Source: AC-49 sp963766605
GTDB lineage: Bacteria > Actinomycetota > Thermoleophilia > Solirubrobacterales > Solirubrobacteraceae
NCBI GenBank assembly: GCA_963766605.1
Contig: CAVYAT010000007.1
Location: 806,001-870,000, forward strand
Direction: 5' to 3'
DNA: 64,000 bases
The notes under the pieces were generated by a model. That model had not been told where the DNA came from. It was given only the letters and a program-made list of their open reading frames with translations, and did no database searches. Position 1 is the stretch's first letter. Each line of letters starts with the position of its first letter. This document shows, in pieces, positions 34,237-45,362 of this stretch. Made by a program: the position numbers and the translations under genes.

Positions 34237-35030
34237 CGCTCCTCGCGCTGCTGCTCGCGCTCGGACTCGATCAACGCCTGGATGAACAGGTACGCGAGCG
34301 CGATCCCCATCACGATCGACTGCTCGAGAGCCATTACCGCGCCGGCCACCTGCTGGTCGGTGTGGGCGCTGAGCCCCCACGTACGCGGCTGGTGGGCGTA
34401 GAACGGGTAGAGGACGTGGGGGGCGAAGATGATCACGATCCCCAGCATTCCGACGAGCAGCTTGGTCGACGTCATGTAGACGACGGGACCCAGGCCGCCG
34501 AGCCGCTGGCGCTGGCGGATCGGGCTGAACAGGTGCCACCAGTAGAGGATGCCGGCCGTCGCCAGCATCACGTGCTCGACGGCGTGGATCGTCTGATTGC
34601 GCAGCGCGGCGTCGTACATCGTCGGGATGTGCCACGCCCACATCACCACCACGTAGAACGCGACGGCGAACGCCGGGTGCCCCAGCGGGCCCGCCGCGCG
34701 CTCGAGCCCGGTCATGCGTCGCGTCAGCGGCCGCATGATGACCTTCGTCAGCCCGCACACCAACAGCACCGCCGACAGGTCGAGCAGGATGATGTGCTGG
34801 ACCATGTGCATGACGAACAGCTGCTCGGCCAGGGCGTCGATCGGCGAGATCAGCGCCGCCGCGACCAGCGCCAGGCCGGCCATGAACGAAGCCAGGCGCC
34901 ACGCGCTCGCCGATCGCGCCCCGTCCTGGCGGCGGACCTCGATCCAACGCCAGAGGTAGGCGACGCCGGCGACCGCGATCGCCACGACCGGGCCGGGATC
35001 GAACGTCCACGACAGGCCTGTCGCAAGCAC
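34221..35030 (-). CDS. CtaG-type cytochrome c oxidase assembly membrane protein
   Basis: Membrane protein of 269 residues with about seven helices, of the caa3-type CtaG family (Bacillus CtaG, not the Cox11 family). His-rich helices are visible: EQLFVMHMVQHIILLDL, MWAWHIPTMYDAAL and HAVEHVMLATAGILYWWHLF, with several potential copper or haem ligands. The family is needed for active cytochrome caa3 oxidase and copper handling. GTG 35030 is chosen since the frame further upstream runs antisense through comF and is not coding. The divergent comF gene starts 61 bp away. Confidence 0.82.
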   Translation of the reverse strand: MLATGLSWTFDPGPVVAIAVAGVAYLWRWIEVRRQDGARSASAWRLASFMAGLALVAAALISPIDALAEQLFVMHMVQHIILLDLSAVLLVCGLTKVIMRPLTRRMTGLERAAGPLGHPAFAVAFYVVVMWAWHIPTMYDAALRNQTIHAVEHVMLATAGILYWWHLFSPIRQRQRLGGLGPVVYMTSTKLLVGMLGIVIIFAPHVLYPFYAHQPRTWGLSAHTDQQVAGAVMALEQSIVMGIALAYLFIQALIESEREQQREERYEAV

Positions 35031-35091
35031 GCCGTCATCTTGTCGCAGTCTGCGCGCCCCGTGGCACACGGTTCGCGCGACGCTAACGGCG

Positions 35092-35766
35092 ATGCTGCGT
35101 ATCGCCCTGTCGCTGCTCGTCCCGCCGACCTGCTGCGCGTGCGGCGCGAGTACCGGCGCAGACGTGCTGTGCCCGGCCTGCCGGCGCGCGCTGCCGTGGC
35201 TGACCGGCCCGCGCTGCCCGCGCTGCGCGCTGCCCGGCCGCTGCGCGCGGGCCCGCTGTCCGGCCGCGCGGGCCGCGTTCGCGGCTGCGTGGTCGCCGGT
35301 CGCCCACGCGGGGCCGGCGCGCGAGCTCGTTGTCGCGCTGAAGTTCCGTGGCGCGCTGCGCGTCGCCGACACGATGGCGGCCCAGATCGCCGCCGGTGCG
35401 CCGCCGGCGCTGCTGGCCGGCGGCGCGCTCGTCCCGGTGCCCAGCACCACGACCCAGCGGCTGGTGCGGGGCTTCGACCACGCCGACTGCCTGGCGCGCG
35501 CACTGGGGCGCCGCACGGGCCTCGACGTGCACCGCTGCGTGCGACGGGCGGTGGGGGGTGGGGGGCGCCAGCTCGGCGCCGGGCGCGCTCTGCGCCTGGC
35601 GCCGGGGCGTGTCGCGATGCGCGCGACGGGCCCGGTGCCGGCGCGCGCGGTGCTCGTCGACGACGTCCATACGACCGGGGCGACGCTGAACGCGTGCGCT
35701 ACTGCACTGATTCAAGCCGGATGTTGCGACGTCGTTGCGCTGACCTACTCACGGGCGCTGGGATGA
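35092..35766 (+). CDS. comF: ComF-family phosphoribosyltransferase-like protein
   Basis: A 224-residue protein. An N-terminal four-Cys zinc motif (CCACGAST then LCPACRRAL) is followed by a second Cys pair (CPRCALPG). A phosphoribosyltransferase domain carries the PRPP loop AVLVDDVHTTGATLNAC. The family has roles in DNA uptake (ComFC/GntX). In actinobacteria it commonly precedes the hpf gene, as here, 74 bp upstream. No companion competence genes are visible, so a competence role is not supported by context. Confidence 0.88.
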   Translation: MLRIALSLLVPPTCCACGASTGADVLCPACRRALPWLTGPRCPRCALPGRCARARCPAARAAFAAAWSPVAHAGPARELVVALKFRGALRVADTMAAQIAAGAPPALLAGGALVPVPSTTTQRLVRGFDHADCLARALGRRTGLDVHRCVRRAVGGGGRQLGAGRALRLAPGRVAMRATGPVPARAVLVDDVHTTGATLNACATALIQAGCCDVVALTYSRALG

Positions 35767-35770
35767 GTGC

Positions 35771-35833
35771 TTGGGTTCCGGCCGATTGAGGCGTACCATC
35801 GACGCACCCACAAACCTCCCACGACCAGGGGAG
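35771..35833 (+). promoter_or_regulatory. hpf promoter and possible RBS-masking hairpin
   Basis: TTGGGT (35771-35776), a 17-bp spacer and TACCAT (35794-35799) form a promoter that overlaps the comF 3' flank. In the leader, CTCCC (35816-35820) can pair with GGGAG (35829-35833), which is the ribosome binding site of hpf, so translation could be masked by a small hairpin. Confidence 0.5.
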
Positions 35834-35840
35834 AACGGAA

Positions 35841-36197
35841 ATGCAGATTGAGGTGAAGGGCCGTAACTGCCCGGTTCCCGATGAGCTTCGGGAGCACATC
35901 GAGAAGCGCTTCACGAAGGTGGGCAAGCAGGTCTCTGAGCTCGCCCGGCTCGAGGTCGAGGTCTGGGAGGAGCGCAATCCCTCCAACCCCGACTGCAAGG
36001 TGGCCGAGGTCACGCTGCACATCAAGGGGGCGATCCTGCGCGCGCGCGACGCGTCGCGGGACATGGTCCACTCGATCAACCTGTGCGCCGAGGAGCTGTC
36101 GCGGCAGGTCAAGCGCGACCGCGACAAGCGCCGGCGGCGGCGTGAGGCACGCGACCGCGGGGACACCGCGCTGGGCAACGTGTCGCCCGCGTCCTAG
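35841..36197 (+). CDS. hpf: Ribosome hibernation-promoting factor, short form
   Basis: HPF/RaiA-family protein (118 residues) that binds the 30S decoding centre in stationary phase. It begins MQIEVKGRNCPVPDELREHI and has the KVAEVTLHIKGAILRARD strand-helix element. The chain stops after a basic tail (KRDRDKRRRRREARD) and lacks the C-terminal dimerisation domain of the long HPF usual in Gram-positive bacteria. There is no continuation in another frame before the opposing ABC gene ends 4 nt later. GGGGAG precedes the ATG. In many actinobacteria secA follows directly; here an ABC/TetR module is inserted. Confidence 0.88.
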   Translation: MQIEVKGRNCPVPDELREHIEKRFTKVGKQVSELARLEVEVWEERNPSNPDCKVAEVTLHIKGAILRARDASRDMVHSINLCAEELSRQVKRDRDKRRRRREARDRGDTALGNVSPAS

Positions 36198-36201
36198 GAC
36201 G

Positions 36202-36999
36202 TCAGCGCGCGCTGACGATGCGATAGCGGCGCACGGCCAACGGCACGCAGACGGCGAGGATCGCCAGCGACCACAGGACCGCGGCGGCAACCGGGTGAGC
36301 CATCGGCCAGACCGGGTGCGGATCGGGCACGCTCGGATTACCGAACAGCTGGCGCACCGCCGCTGTCATCGCGCTGACCGGGTTGTAGCGGGCGATCGTC
36401 GCGAGCGGCCCGGGCAGCGTCGACGCCGCGACGAACGTGTTGGCGATGAAGCTCAGCGGGAACGCGACGAGGAAGACCATGCCCATCACCGCGTCGGTCG
36501 AGCGCACGAGCAGGCCCAGCAGCACCCCGAGCCAGCTGATCGCATAGGCGTAGAGGACGAGCAGCGCAAACCCCGCGACGGCGTCGGGGAAGTCGGTGTG
36601 GATTCGCCAGCCGACGATCAGGCCGGCGCCGGCGAGGATCGCGATCGCGATCAGCGTCGTCGCCAGGTCGGCGAGTGAGCGCCCGACGAGGACGGCCGAT
36701 CGCGCCATCGGCAGCGACCGGAAGCGCTGGATCATGCCGTTGGTCAGGTCCTCGGAGATCGCGACGCCGGCGCCGCCGACGGCGAACGTCAGTGTCTGGA
36801 CGAAGATCCCGGTGACCGCGTAGGCGTGGTAGCCGCCCGGCACCTGGACCGATCCGCCGAAGACGTACACGAACAGCAGCACGAACAGCAGAGGCTGGAG
36901 CGTGACGTCGATCAGCTTCTCGGGGACGTGGCGGATGTGGGCGAGGTTGCGCCGAGCGATCAGCATGCCGTCGCTCAGTGCGTAGCGGGCGGCGGTCAT
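36202..36999 (-). CDS. ABC-2 type transporter permease (DrrB-like)
   Basis: A 265-residue membrane protein with six helices, of the ABC-2 exporter family (DrrB type). It starts MTAARYALSDGMLIARRNLA, has PEKLIDVTLQPLLFVLLFVY, the GISEDLTNGM-like element AISEDLTNGMIQRFRSLPMA and MGMVFLVAFPLSFIANTFVA. Its ATG overlaps the stop of the ATPase gene (ATGA), a tight operon. The permease reading frame is intact although the ATPase partner is broken by several indels. Likely substrates are antibiotics or lipids, by family analogy. Confidence 0.88.
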   Translation of the reverse strand: MTAARYALSDGMLIARRNLAHIRHVPEKLIDVTLQPLLFVLLFVYVFGGSVQVPGGYHAYAVTGIFVQTLTFAVGGAGVAISEDLTNGMIQRFRSLPMARSAVLVGRSLADLATTLIAIAILAGAGLIVGWRIHTDFPDAVAGFALLVLYAYAISWLGVLLGLLVRSTDAVMGMVFLVAFPLSFIANTFVAASTLPGPLATIARYNPVSAMTAAVRQLFGNPSVPDPHPVWPMAHPVAAAVLWSLAILAVCVPLAVRRYRIVSAR

Positions 37000-37975
37000 G
37001 CGGCCTGCCGTTCGGCCGTGTCGTGCCCGGTCAGGGCGAGGAACACGTCGTCGAGCGATGGGCGGCGCAGCGCGATGTCGCCGGTCGTCCACGCCGGCGG
37101 CGTCGAGCGCGCGGACGGCGTCGGCGAGCCCGGTCGCGGGGCGCGATCGCAACCGCGACCTCGAGTGCCGTGGCGTCGATCGCGGGCGCAGCGCGAGCCG
37201 ATCCGCCCGAGCACCTCGGCCGCGCGGGTCAGGTCTCCGGCCGCCCGGACGCCGAGCACGACGCGCGCGCCGCCGACGCGCTGCTTGAGCGTCGTCGGGA
37301 CTGCCTTCGGCGACGATCCGGCCGTGGTCGATGACCGCGACATGGTCGGCAAGCCGGTCGGCCTCCTCGAGGTACTGGGTCGTCAGGACGAGCGTCGTGC
37401 CGGCGTCGACGAGCGTCCGCAGCTCGTCCCACAGCTCGTTGCGGCTGCGCGGGTCCAGGCCGGTCGTCGGCTCGTCGAGGAACAGCACGACCGGGTCGGC
37501 CACGAGCGTCGCCGCGAGGTCCAGCCGGCGGCGCATGCCGCCCGAGTAGGTGCGGGCCAGGTCGTCGGCGGCGTCGGCGAGGCGGAAGCGCTCGAGCAGC
37601 TCGGCGGCGCGGGCGCGCGCCTCGCGGCGCGGCATGTGGTGCAGGCGCGCGGTCAGCTCGAGGTTCGCGCGGCCGCTGAGCAGCCGGTCGACGGTCGAGT
37701 CCTGGGAGGCGAGGCCGATCAGCGGGCGCACGGCGACGCCGTCGCGCGTGACGTCGTGACCGGCGATGCGGGCCCAGCCGGCGTCGGGCGCCAGCAGCGT
37801 CGTGAGGATGCGCACGGCGGTCGTCTTGCCGGCGCCGTTGGGACCCGAGCAGTCCGACCACCGCGCCGGGCGCGATCGCCAGATCGACGTCGCGCAGGAC
37901 CCAGTGGTCGTCGTAGCGCTTGCCCAGCCCCTGGGCCTCGACCACGTATGGAGAGTTCGTACGCTGTACGGGCAT
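36996..37975 (-). pseudogene. ABC-2 transporter ATPase (DrrA-like), broken by about five indels
   Basis: The ATPase starts MPVQRTNSPYVVEAQGLGKR (ATG 37975; an upstream ATG at 37990 is possible) and should read GLLGPNGAGKTT, but an extra base at 37842-37846 shifts the frame inside Walker A. The next frame gives ILTTLLAPDAG, the signature TYSGGMRRRLDLA and Walker B VVLFLDEPTTGLDPR, up to IVAEGS. A further extra base at 37297-37299 precedes LKQRVGGARVVLG. At least three more shifts (near 37195, 37140 and 37090) are needed to reach the conserved end RRPSLDDVFLALTG. About five indels in 1 kb, against four in the rest of the window, suggest real decay or locally poor sequence. Confidence 0.8.
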
Positions 37976-38005
37976 CGTACGTCGTACCATTGCAGTACAC
38001 TGTAC
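37959..38005. promoter_or_regulatory. Three TetR operator repeats, 18 bp apart
   Basis: GTACGCTGTAC (37959-37969), GTACGTCGTAC (37977-37987) and GTACACTGTAC (37995-38005) are 11-bp GTAC-N3-GTAC palindromes whose starts are exactly 18 bp apart. The last ends 2 nt before the tetR ATG; the first overlaps the start of the ABC ATPase gene. The array is positioned to control both directions. Confidence 0.75.
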
Positions 38006-38007
38006 GA

Positions 38008-38730
38008 ATGTCAAGTCGCAAGCCGGCCGCCCAGACGATGGACATCCCGCCGTGGGCGACCGCGACCGAAACGACACGCTCGCGCCGCCACCCGCAGATG
38101 CGCCGCGCGGTCGTCCATGCCGCGCTCGAGCTCGCGGACTCCGAGGGCATCGACGCCGTCTCGATGCGCCGAGTCGCGGCCACGCTCGACATGGGCACGA
38201 TGACGCTCTACTCCTACGTGCGCAGCAAGGACGACCTGATCGCGCTGATGGCCGACGAGATCGCCGGCGAGCTGCTCGTCCCCGGCGAGCTGCCCGCCGA
38301 CTGGCGAGAGGCGCTGCGGGCCATCGCTCGGCGCACGCGCGACATGATCTTCCGCCACCCGTGGATCGCGACCGTCGACCACGGTCCGTTCATCTCGCCC
38401 AACATCGCCCGCCACATCGAGCAGTCGTTCGCGGCGCTCGCGCCGCTGAAGCTCGAGTTCGGGGACATGGGCGCGATCCTCGGGGCCGTCGACGCCTTCA
38501 CCGCCGGCTGCGCACTCGACGAGCTGGAGGATCGCCAGCGCAGCGAGCAGACACCCGGCTGGCAGAAGCAGCAGCTCGACCTGCTGCGCCGGGCGGTCGG
38601 CGAGGACGACCTTCCGCATGTCGCGGCGGCGCTGGCGAGCGGCGCGAGCGACACCGGCCAGTACTTCGAGCGCGGCCTCGATTGGCTGCTCGCAGGCGTC
38701 GCCGCCGACGTCGAGTCGCGTCTACACTGA
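38008..38730 (+). CDS. TetR/AcrR-family transcriptional regulator
   Basis: A 240-residue repressor. The helix-turn-helix is RRAVVHAALELADSEGIDAV, then SMRRVAATLDMGTMTLYSYV, followed by a TetR_C-like ligand domain (about 100-235) of the class seen in drug-exporter regulators. ATG 38008 directly follows the third operator repeat. It is divergent from the ABC transporter genes and almost certainly their repressor. Its TGA is only 7 nt from the secA start, so read-through from this promoter could reach secA. Confidence 0.9.
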   Translation: MSSRKPAAQTMDIPPWATATETTRSRRHPQMRRAVVHAALELADSEGIDAVSMRRVAATLDMGTMTLYSYVRSKDDLIALMADEIAGELLVPGELPADWREALRAIARRTRDMIFRHPWIATVDHGPFISPNIARHIEQSFAALAPLKLEFGDMGAILGAVDAFTAGCALDELEDRQRSEQTPGWQKQQLDLLRRAVGEDDLPHVAAALASGASDTGQYFERGLDWLLAGVAADVESRLH

Positions 38731-38737
38731 GGAGACC

Positions 38738-41587
<2,850 letters not shown>

Positions 41588-41593
41588 CCCGCG

Positions 41594-42109
41594 TCAGGAT
41601 GCAGTGGCGAGGATCGCCGCCTTCTCGGTCTCGAACTCCGCGTCGGTGAGCGCGCCGGCGTCGCGCAGCTCGGCCAGCTTCTTGAGCTTGTCGAGGTGAT
41701 CCTCGGCCGGCGCTGCGGCGGCGGCGGCCGGCGCGGCGGCGATCGCCGGCATGCCGACGCCCTCGGCATTGGCGCCGAACGCATCGCCGAACATCGCGAC
41801 GATGTTCGCCTGCCCCTCCTGGTCGGAGACGCCGTCGACGAAGATGAAGTCGCTGTGGTCGGCCTGGTCGTAGAAGACCGGATAGCGGCTGCCGACCTGC
41901 GGCACACGGACACGCGAGACGGTCGCCGTCTTCTCGGCATCAAACGCGCCCGTGCCGTCGAGCGGCTCGACGCGCAGCGTCATCTTGACGCGCGGGTTGT
42001 CGTTGATCGTCATGCCGGTGTCGCGAACGTTGACGAGCGTCCCGACGCCACGGCCACCCGCGGTCATCAGGCTGTTCACGCGCTCGATCTTCTTCTTCTT
42101 GCCGAACAT
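41594..42109 (-). CDS. SHOCT-domain protein of unknown function
   Basis: A 171-residue soluble protein starting MFGKKKKIERVNSLMTAGGR. Residues 15-110 form a beta-rich domain (GRGVGTLVNVRDTGMTINDN, then VKMTLRVEPLDG) of the kind often annotated as hypothetical in actinobacteria. An Ala/Pro linker (about 126-138) leads to a C-terminal SHOCT motif, LDKLKKLAELRDAGALTDAE FETEK, of about 30 residues. SHOCT is a short helical module of unclear function, often at the end of membrane-associated or oligomerising proteins. It is tail-to-tail with secA (6 bp) and divergent from prfB. Confidence 0.75.
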   Translation of the reverse strand: MFGKKKKIERVNSLMTAGGRGVGTLVNVRDTGMTINDNPRVKMTLRVEPLDGTGAFDAEKTATVSRVRVPQVGSRYPVFYDQADHSDFIFVDGVSDQEGQANIVAMFGDAFGANAEGVGMPAIAAAPAAAAAAPAEDHLDKLKKLAELRDAGALTDAEFETEKAAILATAS

Positions 42110-42243
42110 CGTTGGGGTCCCCGTTTCTCAAGGTTTGTCGTCGGTGGAACGTGGGGCGATGATGGCACCGGCCTCGCGCCTCGTGAAGAGGGTTGAGACC
42201 GAGTCGAGACCACCTCGGGATCGGCCTTGGTAGCGTCTGGGAC

Positions 42244-43357
42244 ATGTCGACCACCGCCGGGTCAGAGCCCACGCCGCAGCGTCTCGCGGCCGTCCGTGAT
42301 CAGCTCACGCTGCTCGCGGACTATCTTTGACCCCGATGCGCTGACCGAGCAGGTCGCACAGCTGGAGCAGGCGATGGGGGCGCCCGGCTTCTGGGACGAC
42401 CAGGAGGCGGCGGCGAAGGTGTCGGCCCAGCACGCGCGGGCGTCGCGCAAGCTGGCCGAGTTCACCGCGCTGCGCTCCGACGCCGAGGACCTCGAGACGC
42501 TGGCCGAGATGACGGCCGAGGACCCGGACCTGGCGGCCGAGCTCGATGGGCAGATCTCGTCGGTGGAGTCCCGGCTGGCCGCGCTGGAGGAGCAGCGGCT
42601 GTTCTCAGGCCCCTACGACGCCGGCGACGCGCTGGTCACGATCAACGCCGGGGCGGGCGGCACCGACGCCCAGGACTGGGCCGAGATGGTGCTGCGGATG
42701 ATGATGCGGTGGGCCGAGCGCCGGGGCTTCGACGTGGAGCTGCTCGAGGTGTCGGCGGGCGAGGAGGCGGGCATCAAGTCGGCCACGTTCCGCGCGTCGG
42801 GCGACAACGCCTACGGCCTGTTCGGGGCCGAGAAGGGCGTCCACCGGCTGGTGCGGCTGTCGCCGTTTGACTCGGCCAACCGCCGCCAGACATCGTTCGC
42901 CGGTCTGGAGGTCTCGCCGGTCATCGAGGACGCCGGCGAGCTCGAGATCGACCCCGACGACCTCCAGATCGATACCTATCGCGCCTCGGGCGCCGGCGGC
43001 CAGCACGTCAACAAGACCGACTCGGCCGTGCGCATCACCCACCGCCCGACCGGGACCGTCGTGCAGTGCCAGAACGAGCGCTCGCAGAGCGCCAACAAGG
43101 ACACGGCGATGAAGATGCTGCGCTCCAAGCTCGTCGAGCTGCGCGAGCGCGAGCGCGAGGCCGAGCTGGCCAAGGAGCGCGGCGAGGCGCAGGACGTCAA
43201 CTTCGGCTCACAGATCCGCTCCTACGTGCTGCACCCGTACACGATGGTCAAGGACCACCGCACGAACGTCGAGGTCGGCAACGCCCAGGGCGTGCTCGAC
43301 GGCGACCTCGACGAGTTCGTGCGGGCGGAGCTGCTGCGCGAGGCAGCGGCGAACTAG
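42244..43357 (+). CDS. prfB: Peptide chain release factor 2, with programmed +1 frameshift
   Basis: RF2 recognises UGA and UAA. The first 28 codons (MSTTAGSEPTPQRLAAVRDQ...) end at in-frame TGA 42328-42330 in the slippery context TAT CTT TGA C. Shifting +1 gives CTT then GAC and continues DPDALTEQVAQLEQAMGAPG to the stop at 43355-43357. The mature factor, about 370 residues, has the GGQ motif in RASGAGGQHVNKTDSAVRIT and the stop-codon-reading SPFD loop. This is the classical RF2 autoregulatory frameshift, not a sequence error. No strong upstream Shine-Dalgarno-like stimulator is seen before the slip site. Confidence 0.96.
42325..42331 (+). promoter_or_regulatory. prfB programmed frameshift site
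   Basis: CTTTGAC: the ribosome pauses at TGA when RF2 is scarce and slips from CTT to TTT in the +1 direction, resuming at GAC 42329-42331. The sequence matches the canonical bacterial RF2 site. Confidence 0.95.
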
Positions 43358-43719
43358 AGCCCGGGCTCGCGCGGCGCCCGGGCGCCCGACAGGACGATCG
43401 GGCGGATCGTGACGGCGGTGCCGTAGGCGACGACCTCGCTCATCACGCTGCTCAGCTCGCTGCAGTCGAAGCGCATCGCCAGGACGGCATTGGCGCCGGC
43501 GTCCAGGGCGGCCTGGCGCAGGCGCTCGGTCGCCTGGTCGCGGCTGTCGGCCAGCAGCTTGGTGTAGCCCCTGACCTCGCCGCCGGCGATTGTGCGAAAC
43601 GACGCGCCGATGTTCGAGAACAGGTTGCGCGAGCGCACGATCAGCCCGTACACCTCGCCGTGGACGTTGATGACTTCGTAGCCCGGCACGTCGTTCATCG
43701 TCGAGACGAGAATCTCCAT
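43354..43719 (-). CDS. YbjQ/UPF0145-family protein
   Basis: A 121-residue protein of the YbjQ/UPF0145 family, known as a small pentameric beta-barrel fold of unclear role. Diagnostic stretches are ILVSTMNDVPGYEVINVHGE, YGLIVRSRNLFSNIGASFR, GEVRGYTKLLADSRDQATER and AGANAVLAMRFDCSEL. It is tail-to-tail with prfB, overlapping by 4 nt, and 3 nt downstream of the SDR gene on the same strand, so SDR and this gene form an operon. The start follows directly from the SDR stop region. Confidence 0.88.
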   Translation of the reverse strand: MEILVSTMNDVPGYEVINVHGEVYGLIVRSRNLFSNIGASFRTIAGGEVRGYTKLLADSRDQATERLRQAALDAGANAVLAMRFDCSELSSVMSEVVAYGTAVTIRPIVLSGARAPREPGL

Positions 43720-43722
43720 CGC

Positions 43723-44511
43723 TCAGACCGCCGGACCGGTGCCCGACAACCCGCCGTCGAGCGGCAGCACTGCGCCGGTCAGGTAGGAGCCGGCCGACGA
43801 GGCGAGGTAGATGACCGCGCCCGCGGCGTCCTCCTCGCGCCCCGCGCGGCCCATCGGCACCCGGCGCTCGAGCTCCTTCCACTGCTCGTCGTCGCTGCGC
43901 ACGTGGGCGATCATCCGGCTCGGGAACGGGCCGGGGGCGATCGCGTTGACCGTGATGTGCTCGGGCGCCAGTCGCCGAGCCAGGTGGCGCGTGAGCATGT
44001 TCAGGCCGGCCTTGCTCGCGGGGTAGGCGTAGTTCTCGTGGCGCGGCACGATCGTGCCCTCGATCGAGGTCGTGTTGACGATCCGCGCCGGGTCCTGCGC
44101 GCTCGCTGCGGCCCGCAGCAACCCCAGGAACGCCTGTGTGATCGCAAACGGGGCGCGCAGGTTGAGCGAAATGACCTTGTCCCAGCCGTCGAGCGGGTAC
44201 TCGTCCAGCGGCGCACCCCATGCTGCGCCCGCGTTGTTGACGAGGATGTTGACCGCGCGCTCGTTCTCGCTGACCGCGGCGACCAGCGCCGCGACGCCCT
44301 CCGCGGTCGCCAGGTCGGCCGGGATCGCGACGCACTCACCGAGCTTCGACAGCTCCTGCTCCACTTCGGCGCAGACGTCGGCCTTGCGCGAGCTGACGTA
44401 GACGCGGACACCGGCCTGCACGAGGCCGCGGGAGATCATCAGGCCGATACCCGAGGTGCCGCCGGTGACGACGGCGACCTTGCCGGCGACGGAGAAGGAG
44501 GGAGCGCTCAT
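43723..44511 (-). CDS. Short-chain dehydrogenase/reductase
   Basis: NAD(P)-dependent SDR (262 residues) with TGGTSGIG (16-23), NNAGAAWG, the catalytic Ser in NTTSIEG and Tyr-x-x-x-Lys in YPASKAGLNML. The closing motif GAVLPLDGGLSG is typical of classical SDRs. ATG 44511 is chosen; the longer frame to 44598 runs into the divergent nadC gene. The Rossmann loop after beta-2 reads SSRKADVC, suggesting NADPH preference. The substrate is unknown; the closest general resemblance is to the gluconate 5-dehydrogenase or RhlG-like groups. Confidence 0.88.
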   Translation of the reverse strand: MSAPSFSVAGKVAVVTGGTSGIGLMISRGLVQAGVRVYVSSRKADVCAEVEQELSKLGECVAIPADLATAEGVAALVAAVSENERAVNILVNNAGAAWGAPLDEYPLDGWDKVISLNLRAPFAITQAFLGLLRAAASAQDPARIVNTTSIEGTIVPRHENYAYPASKAGLNMLTRHLARRLAPEHITVNAIAPGPFPSRMIAHVRSDDEQWKELERRVPMGRAGREEDAAGAVIYLASSAGSYLTGAVLPLDGGLSGTGPAV

Positions 44512-44534
44512 GGCGGCCACCCTATCCTTAGGCC

Positions 44535-45362
44535 ATGGACTGGGACCGTGTGGTGCGCGTCGCGCTCGGCGAGGATGTCGGAAGCGGCGACGCGACAACC
44601 GACTCGACCGTTGACGTGGCCGCGCGCGCCCGCGCGACGGTCACGCAGAAGGCGCCAGGGGTGGTTTTCGGTCTCGACGGCGCCCAGGCCGCGTTTGCCG
44701 CGCTGGACCCGTCGGCGGTCGTCGAGCGCCCGGTGCCTGAAGGCGCCTGGCACGACGCCGGGACCGAGGTCCTGCGGGTCAGCGGGTCGGCCCGCGCGCT
44801 GCTGACCGCCGAGCGCACGGCGCTGAACCTGCTCGGGCGCCTGTCGGGTGTCGCCACGCTGACCGCTCGGTTCGTGCGCGAGCTGGAGGGCACCGGCGTG
44901 CGGGTGCTCGACACCCGCAAGACGACGCCGGGCCTGCGCGAGTTGGAGAAGGCGGCGGTCGTCGCCGGCGGCGGCGTCAACTACCGCGTCGGCCTCTATG
45001 ACGCGATCCTGATCAAGGAGAACCACATCGCTGCGGCGGGCGGGATCGCCGCAGCGGTGGAGCGCGCGCGAGCCGCCCACCCCGATCTGCTGCTCGAGGT
45101 CGAGTGTCGCGATGGCGACGAGGTCGACCAGGCGCTGGCGGCCGGCGCGCCGCGGCTCCTGCTCGACAACATGACCCCACAGCAGCTCGACGACATCGTC
45201 CAGCGGGTCGGCGGCCGCGCCGAACTGGAGGCCAGCGGCGGGATCACGCTTCAGACGATCCGGGCCCACGCGGTCGCCGGTCTAGACTTCATATCGGTGG
45301 GTGCCCTGACCCACTCCGCCCCCGCGCTCGACCTCTCGCTGATCCTGGAGCCGCTGCCGTGA
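44535..45362 (+). CDS. nadC: Quinolinate phosphoribosyltransferase (NAD synthesis)
   Basis: Converts quinolinate and PRPP to nicotinate mononucleotide. The 275-residue protein has EDVGSGDATTDSTV near the start, the core RTALNLLGRLSGVATLT, the substrate-binding DTRKTTPGLRELEK, GGGVNYRVGLYDAILIKENH and the C-terminal barrel strands VECRDGDEV and LLDNMTPQQL. TATCCT (44523-44528) lies 6 nt before the ATG, so the transcript is probably leaderless. The gene is divergent from the SDR with 23 bp between starts, and its stop overlaps the GTG of nadA. Confidence 0.95.
   Translation: MDWDRVVRVALGEDVGSGDATTDSTVDVAARARATVTQKAPGVVFGLDGAQAAFAALDPSAVVERPVPEGAWHDAGTEVLRVSGSARALLTAERTALNLLGRLSGVATLTARFVRELEGTGVRVLDTRKTTPGLRELEKAAVVAGGGVNYRVGLYDAILIKENHIAAAGGIAAAVERARAAHPDLLLEVECRDGDEVDQALAAGAPRLLLDNMTPQQLDDIVQRVGGRAELEASGGITLQTIRAHAVAGLDFISVGALTHSAPALDLSLILEPLP

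Noticed and set aside
37959..38005. Short regular repeats as a CRISPR array
   Set aside because: Repeats of 11 bp with 7-bp gaps are far too short; they are operator palindromes beside a TetR gene, and no cas genes are present.
42244..42330. prfB as a pseudogene because of the early in-frame TGA
   Set aside because: The context CTT TGA C and the immediate +1 continuation are the known programmed RF2 frameshift.
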